From Catenaria anguillulae PL171 (taxonomy: Eukaryota > Blastocladiomycota > Blastocladiomycetes > Blastocladiales > Catenariaceae): a stretch of DNA of 64,000 nt. The first letter of the stretch is position 1, and each line of letters starts with the position of its first letter. Where the stretch lies: positions 186,001 to 250,000 of the forward strand of contig MCFL01000028.1 of the NCBI GenBank assembly GCA_002102555.1. The letters run 5' to 3'. Made by a program: the position numbers and the translations under genes. Under the pieces are notes generated by a model, which did not search any database, was not told the DNA's origin, and saw nothing but the letters and a program-made list of their open reading frames with translations. This document shows, in pieces, positions 54,259 to 64,000 of the stretch.

Positions 54259-57200
54259 ATGATCGAATTGAATACATTCGCCATGTCTGCCATACACATA
54301 CACTCTGCGCAACAGCGTTCCAGGGCCCCTGCTACCGATCCAGATGATTTGGATGCATCCCAGGCCGAAAACTGGACAGATGCCTCCTCGGGCGACGACC
54401 TCGACCTCGACCTCAATCATCGTGATGATCATAGTCATGACCTCAACCCGCCCTCATTCCGCTTCTCGTTTACAACGCCGTCGCCGTCGCCCAGCCGCAA
54501 GGCCACTGTAGCCGCGACAAACTACGCCTACGGAAACCATCACACTGAATACCGCGCCTTGATCAAGACGCCCACCCTCTCGCAGAGTCAGCGGCGCCAG
54601 CAGCACCACTCCATGCACCAGCACCGCCACAATGCACCGCCGCCCCCACCTCTCGTGTCACCCATTCGCACTCTGGCACCCGTTACTCCCTCATACAACA
54701 AGCGCCATACACCAAGCGCTGTCTCCGTCACGCCTGCACTCAATCCCGTCCGCAGGCTCAACTTTGCCACCATGTCCACCTCCGCGGCATCTGCAACTGC
54801 TCCCGCGCCAAAGTCCTCACCAGCCGTTACGCCGGTACTCACGCAAGCAAGTTCATCGGCGTGCAACTCTGTCTCGAGCACCCCGAGCGTGACGAGCTCG
54901 ACTGGCTCGATCACGCCACGCGCCTCTCTGATCAACCCGCTCGCCACGGCCGCGGCCGTCGCTGCCGCGACCGCTGGCGACCCCGCTGCTCGAGACTCGA
55001 CTTCTGTGCGCGCACCGGCGGCGATGCCTGACCCCGTCTTTCGTATGCCCGGAGCTCCTGCATCGGCATACAGGGACCAGAACCAGCAACACCAGTCGCT
55101 TCGACCCTTGCCTCCTCCTCGCACTCCCGTCAAGGAGCCCTCATCACCTTGGCCAGCTTCAGCTTCAACCAACAAGAAGAAAAGTTTACCTCCTCCCGTT
55201 ACCCCAGCGCACCCATCCCCATCTCAATCCCAATCCCATTCCCATTCCCAAACATACAATGACACCCAATCCTATACGCATACCTTTACCCTTCCCGCCA
55301 CCACTCCCACAAAACCCTCCACCACCACCCCCGACTCGCCATTCCTCTTCTACTCACCCCCGCACCACCTGCGCCACCGCCACCGCACCCAGCGCCGCAC
55401 AAGGGTCCCGCCGCGCACAACGCCGCCGCCAGCCTCAAGCACCATGTCGCCGCGGCGCTCGCCCGCGTCCAAAGCAATGACTAATCTGCTGCGCTCGCCG
55501 GCAAAGGACAGGGCCAGCAGGTGGTCGGCCACCAAGGCGGCAGCTGCGCGAAAACGCACACGCGACACGCTTTCGCGGTCCGTGTCGCGGTCACGATCGC
55601 GGTCAGCCAGGATGCCGCCGTTCATTACCACGCCCAGCAAAGGTGCCATGCCTGCGGCCTCAACGAGTACCTGGGCCTGGCCCGCTCCTGGATCTACACA
55701 CAGCTCGTCGCGCAAATCCAATGCCTCGACTACCTCGTCGACCCGGCGGTCCGTAGCCGCCCGATGGTCGCTGCGGCGGCAACGTCAGGCGCGCGTGTCA
55801 GCATCGTCCGACGGCGGCCCGGGGCCGGCACGTTTTGGAGTGCGTGTACCGGGCACGCCGTATCGCACACTCAAGCGCGTGTCGTTACCGCGCAGGGTTG
55901 CATCGCTGCCGCCGCCCTCGGACATTTACGCGCATGCGTTGCCACTTGGGCTTTCGGTGCATGGCGTGGCGGCCAGGCGCAGGAGTAAAGTGCGCGCGGT
56001 AAAGGCGAGTCGGGGCAGTTTGACGGGCGGGTTGGGCAAGCGCAGAAAGACCAAGTTCAAGGTGTGTTTCTTTTTCACTTGAGATTGCATATTGCAATAT
56101 TTGAATCTGACTCACGTGAATTAGGCAAAGCTGTTACACCTGGATCCAAGCGTTCCTCGATACGACCCCATCGCCACGCTCGCCCAGAAAACCGAAAACC
56201 TGCTGTCGCAACTCGACATCTCGGACCCAGTCTCGCCACGCACTGCTGCACGCGCACACGCGCCAGCGCCGCACCAGCACATGGCCAACACGGGCACGTA
56301 CCAAGTTCGCGCACGTGCGCTGCACACGCAGCATCGGCACTTGCGCCGTGCCTTGCTTCCCCATTTGCCTGCGTCCCAACCAACAAGTTTGCCGGCGTCC
56401 AGGGCCGCGGCCCACGCGTTCTTGCGACCGTCCTTGTCGCAACCCATTGCCGCCCCGCCGTCGCCCATTCGGGACCCATCGTCGTCCCTCGAGCTCTTGT
56501 CTCAAGCCCGCACGCCGTCGCCCGCCACCACGCGCGTGCTCCCCCCAGGTCCCGTGGGCCGCATGTCGCTGCAGATGCGCGTGCCCGACAGCGGCAGCCC
56601 AAAACTCATGTCCGACTACTACCACTCGCTGTGCACATGGACACACACCAACGTGGGCACAGGCGGGCGTGGCACCATTATTGTGGGTCACGGCAACAAG
56701 CTGGCGCTGTTGGATGCAGTGCATGCGGATTTCGGGCTCGAGTACTGGCAAACCATGCACTTGGATGTTGGGTGCGTGACGGCGGTCGAGGCACATCCCA
56801 TGGGATGTGACGCGCTGGTGGCAGTGGGCACGAGGGATTCGCAGGTCGTGTGGATGGATGTGGCGCGCGACGAGATTGTTGGCAAGGTAGCACTGACCAA
56901 GCTGGTGGATGCGCGGAGTGCTACGGGGCTCGAGAGCTCGGCCAGCGGCAGGGGGCATGTGTGTACGGCCAAGTGGAGTCCCGCGGATCCGGCTTTGTGT
57001 GCAGTTGGCACGCACAAGGGCGATGTGGTGATTTTGGATACAAGGGCGCCGACGGCGTCGCCGAGTGTTGGGGCCATGGTCGTCCCGGGTGCACACACGA
57101 GCGAAGCGTGCGGGTTGGCATGGCATGCTAGCGGAAAGTACTTGGCGAGTGGATCGTTTGATCAGACTGTGAGTCTTTGGGACTTGCGGTTCTTGCGAAC

Positions 57201-57969
57201 GGGCATGCGTGGCGCGCCCGGGCGCGAGCCCTTGGCCGAGCCGCAGGACCAGTTGACGCTGAATGCGGCGACCACAAAGGCGCTGGCGTGGTGCCCTTGG
57301 GACTCGAACGTGTTGGCCATCGGTGGCGGGGCAACCGGTATGTGCGTGAGCGTGTGGGATGCATTGGGATCAAAGCAGGTGCAGCATCGGATTGCGACCC
57401 AGGCCCAGGTCACGCATTTGCATTGGTCTGAGATTCATTGCGAGCTTGTGGCGACATTGGGTATTTGCGAGGATTGGCAACACCAGCCCGGGTTTGCCGT
57501 GTTTGCGAGTGCCCAGGATGGGTATGCCGACGTCGGCAAGGTCAATCACTTGGGCGAGCCATTTGACACCAAACCAGAAAAGCCCAGAAACAGGGCTCGG
57601 CCCGTCCATGTATGTTACTCACCGTGTGGGAAGGTCACGTTTACCGTGGACACGTATGGCCGGGTGGCATACTACCGTTTGTTTGACGATGGGTGGGATG
57701 CAGGGTACGATTTGCTCTTGAACAATACGCTTGAGCAGGTTCCGTGGCGAGGGGAAACCAAGGAAGACATGATTTTGCCGAGGCAAAGGGAGATTCATGC
57801 GCCGATTGGAATACCCTGCAAGGTCTGGCCGTGGGACGAGGAGACGAGTGAGCTTTTCGTGCCAGTGTGGCCCGATGTTGATGTCCCTTTCGCCATCGCA
57901 CACAACACGGAGGAACTGTGGGAGGATGGTGGAGAGGAGAGTGTGGCTGGTGACCAAGAGGGCGGCTAG
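54259..57969 (+). CDS. Cdc20/Cdh1-like WD40 protein with a very long N-terminus
   Basis: Cdc20/Fizzy proteins recruit substrates to the anaphase-promoting complex. Two exons, 54259-56061 and 56125-57969, with intron 56062-56124 (GTGTGT...ATTAG), give 1215 residues. The first 740 or so residues are Ser/Pro/Thr-rich and basic (DTLSRSVSRSRSRSARMPP). The WD40 propeller begins near residue 763 with MSDYYHSLCTWTH, like the DDYYLNLLDW opening of Cdc20. Strong family blades are CGLAWHASGKYLASGSFDQT and KALAWCPWDSNVLAIGGGAT. Later blades are divergent (VTHLHWSEIHCELVATLGIC). I do not find a clear C-box (DRYIPxR) or the C-terminal Ile-Arg tail that bind the complex; the protein ends in an acidic, Gly-rich tail. 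It may be a divergent or meiosis-type activator. The annotation as Cdc20-like rests on the propeller. Confidence 0.75.
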
Positions 57970-58146
57970 CTTGGCCGAGTGGCACACAGGGTCGTGAGGT
58001 TGATACGCATGTGGACGTGATGGTAAATGTTGGGAAAAAATACAAGAAGAGAAGGAAAAAAGGAAGCCCGGGGCTATCGAGAAGCCAAATCCTTTCCGTA
58101 AATCCTGAAAGAGACGAAATGCATTGAACGTGGGACGGTAAACACC

Positions 58147-61100
58147 CTATCGAACTAAATGACACTCCACATCTGCACCCACAACTACCACGTCGCCACC
58201 ATCTTCGTGCCTTTCGACGCTCACCGTCAACCTGGGATCCTTGCCACACACGGCCCACAGCTGCCGCCACAACACAAGAATGTGCAACCCCGCCCACGTC
58301 GTGGGATCTGGCGGCGCTGGCGGCGACCGCGGCACATCCTGGACCCGATCGTCTTCGGCCACTCGCCAATGTTCAGCGACTTGCTTTGTCCACTCCACGA
58401 CACGGCGCATGTCGTCGACCGACTCGGCAACGGGCATCGCGTCTTGCTTGCCCGGCTCGGACAGGACGAGAGTGCGAATGTCGAGCCTCACGCGCCACTC
58501 GCTCGGGATCACCACTGGCCCACCGCCGTCCAGCCGCTGCAAGTAATGCGCATTGTGCCACGCCGGACTCAGCACAAACAAAACCCTGTCGTATGCAGCG
58601 CCATTCCCGCCACCCAAATCCACGGCCAAACCCAGCATGATCCTGACGAAACGCTGCCAATGATCCGCATCGCCCGTGGGCGCCATGCGCATCACATGTG
58701 CATCGGCAAACACGCGCGGCGGGCCCTGCGACCCGTCCAAACCAACAGGCAACCGGTGCCGGCACACGGTCCGCACGAGCTCGACCAGTGCCCAGTCGCG
58801 CAAGGGTAACCCGGGCACGTCCGAGTCGGTTTCTTGGCCCAGCAACAGGGTGCCTTGGTCGAGGTAGCGCGCGAGTTGCGACGACGCGTGCGTCACCTGT
58901 GGGACGTCCGGGTGGGCTGGCGTGGTGCCGAGGTCCGTGTCGGCGAGAAGGCCAGAGACGACATGGGCCGGGTTGCGGAGCTCGTGGCACAGAAGAAGTA
59001 GCATTTCCGTGCATGCTTGATGGGCTGCAGCGAGTTCGGCTTGGGCACGTTCCAGATTGTGCGCGCGTTCCGCCGCGTCACTACGGTCCGTGATGACAAT
59101 GACTTGTTGGGCCGAGGACGAGGACGAGGGGCGGGCGGTCGTGGTGCAGCTGTTGTTGGCGACGGTTGTGGGAGGATGTTGAGACGCGACTTGACGGCGA
59201 CGAAGAGGCGCAGAAGAAGAAGGGATGTTTTGGAGGCGGCGAGTGGGAGGCCGGGTTGAGCGTGAGGTATGTGAAGAGTCGTCCGAACCCATGCCTCTAC
59301 TATTGGCGATGGTATGGTTCACAAGGGCAAGCTCGGTATCGTCGCGAACGCGTGGTGAGGCCCGCATGCCGTCCCAAGCGTGGGACACGCGTTCGAGTAG
59401 AGAAGACGGACGTGGGCGAGTTGCTGTCAAGTTGTGGGTTGGTCCGCCGGAAGCGGCCAGTGAGTCTTGGTCAGGAACCGTAAACGGCCCGCTGGCAGAG
59501 ACTTCGGCAGGATAAACAACGCCATCGGCAGGTCGACGAACTTTGACTTGAACAATACCGGGTAGGAACGGAAGTTGCACATCCTCGGCTGGAAGCTGAT
59601 CGTGAGGGTTTGGTAAAGACAATGATGACGATGCAACGATCGTTGATTGAATCAACGGGTTATGTGGTGCCGGAGGCTTGGTCGAGCGGCGAGGAGGAGA
59701 CTGGCGACGACTGCGAGATGTTGGCGAAACTGAAGTAGGTTGACATGCCAGGCTAGTCGGTGACAATGGCGGAATATGTGGCGAAGATAGTGTTTGAGCG
59801 ACGGTCTGAACCTCTGCAGCTGGCGCGGCGTTCGTGCTGGTTGAATTGGGCCCCTGCAACCCAAAGCCCTGTCCAGCACCACTAACAGTTTCGCCGGGAT
59901 GGACTGGATTGGATGCAATCGACTCTTGCAGTGGGGGCGATTCAAGGACGGTATCGACATTGACGCCCTCTACACTGGCCGCGGACCCACCCATCCACTC
60001 TTTTGCGGGATCATTCAACGGAATCATGCGTCCAAACACGTCAACAACCGCCACCGGGACGTCAATCGCCATCAAAATGGCTTGAGCGCGACCTTGAAGC
60101 GACTTGATGAGTGATCGTGCGATATCCAGGTCGCCGCGCGATTCGAGCGCGCGAGCCAAATGATGATGTACTTGCAGGACCATCGATGCAAAGCAAAGCG
60201 AAAGAATGACGCTGGCCGCGGCTGCGAGATGTGCGCCGTACCGGTAAGAAAACACGCCAAAGTCTGGGCGAGGAAAACATTGAAGTTGGATGCGCTGGTC
60301 AATGACAGTCACGTCCAATGACACAAGGCGCTCAGAGAGGACCTGATCGTCTGTGGACGTGCGAAGCAGTTCGATGGTGGATGCGCGTATGAGATAGTCG
60401 AATTGGCTCACGGTCCACAGCCCGCGGAACAGGTCTTTTACCTGGAGTCATTATTCAGGTGTATACGTCAAGCGACAAGACAACCCACGTGGTGTTAAGA
60501 GCAGCTAGATTCGTACCACGAAATGTGCGCCGATTGCCACCTCGTCGGTTACACTCGACTGCGTCTTGACGGGCCGCAAATTTCGAGCATAAATGTTGAA
60601 CCCCAAGCTGCCGTCACTCGGGTATCGAATGAGCGACGACATGGACGGTTTCCCAAACGTTTCGGGTCGCAACGCGCGCAACAAGGGTGCGGCCCGTGTC
60701 GGCTCGCCCAGAGGATCAAATCCAATGAATGGAAACACTTTACCCGCTTCAATAGCGGTATCCGAGATTGGAATCGAGGCGATACACGGCCACATTTCCG
60801 CCACATGCACGGGGCGCACCGTGACTGCCGGTAGGGTCCAAATGTCGTTGCGATTGCCTGGCTTGAGCTCTTGGGCATAGTCGGCGACCCATTGCGCGCG
60901 CTGGCGTTGCTCGACGCGCTGGTACAGAGTCACGGCTGACACGGTTGTGTTGTCGGGGCGGAGCAGGCCGACAAACTCGGTGAAGGCGGGAATCGATGTT
61001 GCGCCAATGGCAGACAAGTAGGCGCTGAGGTGGCGGACGAGCGAGATGGCCTGGACGTCAAAGATGTTTTGAAGCTGGGATGCGCGGCGGTTGCAGTGCA

Positions 61101-61633
61101 ATTGTGTTTCTGTGTAAGGACACATGGTCAGTTCATTCAAATCAATCCGGTGCGTCTGCTGTGAGTGTCCCTCATCTGGAGCAGGCGGACTGGCCATTGC
61201 AAGCAGAAGCTCACGTTGCCCGCAATGAAAGAGGCGCCGTACCGTTATGGGACGGTGCCTCACGCAACCGAATGAACAGCAGAACCGACACAACTAGATG
61301 TTGAGCACAACCAACGTCAAAGCCACTGGCAAACATAGCATTCAGACACTAAGCACAGAATGTACCCAAGCCAGCCAATACCAACGACACGGCAAGCATG
61401 CGAATGCGAAACGGGGCGACTTCAAATGGCTTTGCGCACGTCCGAGTCCAAAGTGTCTGCAGCCGCAGAAACACGGCCAACACCATTGGTGCCAGCTGCG
61501 CGGTCGCAAAAGGCGGCAAAGAGAGCCTACTCCGCGAGGACGAAGCTTGCCGGAAACCAAATTGTGTTGCATGGTAAGTCAAAGCGGAAGGGCCGGGAGA
61601 GGAGGCCGGTGCCAAGGGCAGAGTCGACGACAT
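58147..61633 (-). CDS. CHASE-PAS histidine kinase with degenerate ATPase domain
   Basis: A membrane sensor kinase of the two-component type. Four exons, 61366-61633, 61243-61293, 60517-61109 and 58147-60441, give 1068 residues. The first transmembrane helix is built across intron 61294-61365 (MLAVSLVLAGL joined to VVSVLLFIRL), which supports the model. The CHASE sensor domain (about residues 110-300) shows TLYQRVEQRQRAQWVADYAQ and FPFIGFDPLGEPTRAAPLLR. A second helix, LAAAASVILSLCFASMVLQV, follows. A PAS domain (AILMAIDVPVAVVDVFGRM) is split by a long Ser/Pro-rich insertion. The H-box LLCHELRNPAHVVSG places the phospho-accepting His near residue 789. The ATPase part is poor: no clear N-box, G1 (DxGxG) unrecognisable, G2 weak (WAGLHILVLWRQLW). 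There is no receiver domain. It may act as a phospho-acceptor or pseudokinase. The gene converges on the Cdc20-like gene, with 177 bases between stops. Confidence 0.85.
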
Positions 61634-62919
61634 GGTGGTGGCCCGAGGTGAAGCCAATTCTGCCGATCAGGTCGCAGTGGCAGCTGTGCAAGAAATGCTT
61701 TTCGCGGGAAACTTCGACTCGGGCGACGGGATGGGCAAGAGCGGTGAATTGAATAGCTCGCGACGAATTTGAGGTGGTTGATGTGATGTGGAAGCAATTT
61801 GGAACCTGGCCGGGGGGGACTTTGGTCCAATCAGATCCTCGAGGTCCTCTGGGGCCTGTTTGTCGTTGGGTTTACAGGCTTGACATTCGGCTCTGGCCAC
61901 TGGTCGCCGAGCGGAAGGAACGTTCAAGAGAGCGCAGCTTGATTCGGCAGCGGCAGCAGCAGTTGGCACGGCTCGCCTTTCTCCCACTGCTGAATCCCGT
62001 TCGGTCGTTCGTCTTTCCCTCCAATCGATTTCGAGTTGGTGGAACGAAGGCTGCCAGCGTCGTTCCGTGGATGGGTGTGTGGAGCGTGGAGCTTGCTTGG
62101 CGCATAGGGGTAGCCATGATATGAAAACTCTGTTAGCATTCTTTCCATGGTGAGCAGATCCATTGTGGGAAATCGCCAGCTCCCCGGATGCAGAGAGAGA
62201 TTTGAAGTGGTGCCGGTCCAGAGCGATGAACAGCTTCTTGCTTGAGGCGCAGTCTTTCGCGGGCGGCGACGTCAAAGTCTAGGCCCACATCGCAAGCCTG
62301 ATCGGCAAGCGGTTGGTCTTCGGATTCGCCCGAAGCTGGTGGCAATGCCACACGACACAAGCAGGCATTCAGACGAAAAAGAAGCAAGTATAAATACCGA
62401 TCGAAGGGAAACATTAATATATACTGTAGTGCCAAGATTAGTTGAAACGCCCGCCGCAGGCGAACGCAAAAATGGTAAGCAACAACATGCCCAAGGACCG
62501 TGACCAGATGCACGTTACGAAACAACAGTGCTGTGACCTGTGACACATTGAGAGGCTCAGGCAACAGATGCGCCGTGACACACGCACTTGTTTGGAACAA
62601 TCCGTGGCTCACTCTCGGCTTGTAGCATCGTTGGCTGGGGAGAGCCTGCATGCATGACATGATCACAATGCATGCAAGGAATGCACGGGTTGGCTCAGTC
62701 CCTCAACATGAACCCCAACCGCCAACCGACTCTTTTGGCATGGCAATCTGTCAACAGGGAAGCTTAGCTTAGGCGGCTATGCCGGCAGTTCGGTTTCGGT
62801 GGCCAGAGATCGAACTCCACGCATCTCTTTCCTTTTTTATCGGGTTTTGTTTTGTTGGCACCCTAGGGTCCGGCATTGTTAGTACAATCACAAACAGCTC
62901 TCTTGCAGTGGTCGTATAA
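61634..62919. other. Intergenic region upstream of the histidine kinase
   Basis: A minus-strand frame at 61667-62275 (Ser/Ala-rich, no motif) may be 5' untranslated or spurious. Otherwise nothing is recognised. Confidence 0.4.
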
Positions 62920-63166
62920 ATCCCCAAAGTGGATGAGTTGAAGCAGGCGCTGATGGATGGGAGTGTGCCAATGGCAGGGAGGATGGAGGTGAGTTGGTGG
63001 CGACTGTTTTTGAAAGCCCAGTGCGTCACATTGCCCTTTCATCTGCTCTTGTCGGCTTTTTTTAACTCATTTGTGCTGTGTGCAGGACACCGACTTGCCT
63101 TCCTATGAGAGGATTAAGCTGAACCAGCCCATGGCTCAAGCTGTTGTTCCTGGGATCTGTGCTTGA
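62920..63166 (+). pseudogene. Fragment of an unrecognised gene with an intact intron
   Basis: Two coding-like segments join in frame across a good intron at 62989-63085 (GTGAGT donor, TGTGTGCAG acceptor). The first reads KVDELKQALMDGSVPMAGRM and is preceded by an in-frame stop without a convincing start; the second reads DTDLPSYERIKLNQPMAQAV and ends VVPGICA with a stop. I do not recognise the family. It looks like the 3' end of a gene cut off from its front part. Confidence 0.35.
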
Positions 63167-63321
63167 TTCTGATTTGGACAGTCTGGGGACGACATTGACT
63201 CCTCAGTCCAGCTTCGTATTGGCACCAAGGCTGTTCAGCAGAAACATCATTTGTCAACTGTGTCTATTTTGTATTATATTTTAGTCGCCCAACCAATGTA
63301 GCACACCGTTTGGATCTACTA

Positions 63322-63706
63322 CATCCACAGATCCAAGCTAAACAGTTTGGTTTATAGTACACCCATGAAGGCGTGCGAATTGAGCAATGGAATTTTGCCT
63401 CAGCGAGTAAATCAATGTCTACGCATCTTTCTGTGCTATTGACATGGGCATAGCCCGTCGGGAACCTGGTTTGGTGCTTTCGCCGCGGCTGCAGCATAAG
63501 AAACACGTCAAGTTGCATCCACAGATCCGAGGCAAACAGTTTGGTTTATAGTACACCCATGAAGGCGTGCGAATTGAGCAATGGAATTTTGCCTCAGCGA
63601 GTAAATCAATGTCTACGCATCTTTCTGTGCTAATGGCGTGAGTGTAGTCCGTTGGGAACCCGGTTTGGTGCTTTCGCCGCGGCTGCAGCGCGGTAAGCAC
63701 TTTGAC
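63322..63706. repeat. 194-bp tandem duplication
   Basis: Two head-to-tail copies, starting at 63322 and 63516. They share catccacagatcc, a perfect run of about 90 bases (aaacagtttggtttatag through cgcatctttctgtgct) and tttggtgctttcgccgcggc. Differences cluster in the middle of the unit. No convincing gene lies in it. Confidence 0.85.
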
Positions 63707-64000
63707 ATATACATAGGGTTTGTGGACTGTCAAAAGGCTGGCCAGCGTGCGGAGGGTGCAGGCAAACATTGACAGGAGCGAGTCTATTCTCTACCTGAAG
63801 CTCAGACCACATGTCAGGCCTGCTCTCGCAAGGTAAACAGGCAAAAACCACATGTGAGCCGTCTGTAGGTCACTAATCAGAGTGAGTGAGACTGAGTTTC
63901 AATCAGGCTATGCAAGACATGGCATGAAAAATTGTGTACAGCATTCTGATGTCAATCATGCGCGGTTATCATTCATGAAGTCTCAGCAGGACTGTATGAA

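Noticed and set aside
1-64000. CRISPR arrays, bacterial operons or ribosome-binding sites
   Set aside because: Intron-containing genes throughout show a eukaryotic nuclear sequence, and no regularly spaced repeat array is present.

Overview
The window looks like nuclear DNA of an early-diverging, probably zoosporic fungus, with a blastoclad- or chytrid-like lineage as my best guess. The genes are GC-rich and split by short spliceosomal introns, mostly 64-155 nt, with GTACGT, GTGCGT or GTATGT donors and TAG or CAG acceptors. The standard stop codons work throughout. A SCAR/WAVE homologue, a CHASE-type histidine kinase and two tandem rhodopsin-like 7TM receptors sit beside ordinary fungal housekeeping genes. 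SCAR is lost in yeasts and most Dikarya but kept in zoosporic fungi.

Layout. 0.35-22.6 kb is dense host sequence: a seipin-like gene (-), a very long disordered protein ending in an MA3-like helical domain (+), an unrecognised proline/serine-rich protein (-), a 13-exon M1 zinc aminopeptidase (-), a small single-pass membrane protein (-), an orphan 7TM protein (-) and, divergently, the importin-alpha export receptor CSE1/CAS (+). 22.6-26.9 kb is accessory: a broken Ulp1-like (C48) cysteine protease with a duplicated piece of itself upstream and unrecognised decayed coding sequence downstream. 26.9-38.8 kb is host sequence again: SCAR/WAVE, two tandem paralogous 7TM receptors, a ZIP zinc transporter, a DH-PH RhoGEF and a small thioredoxin/glutaredoxin-fold protein. 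39.8-53.3 kb is the striking region. It holds one intact and at least five broken copies of a multi-copy protein family I do not recognise, on both strands, interrupted by an SCP/FCP1-type phosphatase gene and by a fossil Ty3/gypsy-like integrase region. 54.3-61.6 kb is host sequence: a Cdc20/Cdh1-like WD40 protein with an extremely long N-terminus, converging on a CHASE-PAS histidine kinase whose ATPase domain is degenerate. The last 2.4 kb holds only a gene fragment and a 194-bp tandem duplication.

How the genes relate. Several are thematically linked: SCAR and the RhoGEF (actin and Rho-GTPase control), and the receptors and histidine kinase (environmental sensing). No operon-like logic is expected or seen. 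Most exon models were checked by reading splice sites, confirming that exon lengths sum to a multiple of three, and matching conserved family motifs across each junction.

The best candidate for something undescribed is the 642-residue family (intact copy 45393-47321, minus strand). Three conserved blocks can be read across its copies, and one 340-bp segment is about 95% identical in inverted orientation 9 kb apart, which suggests recent duplication.
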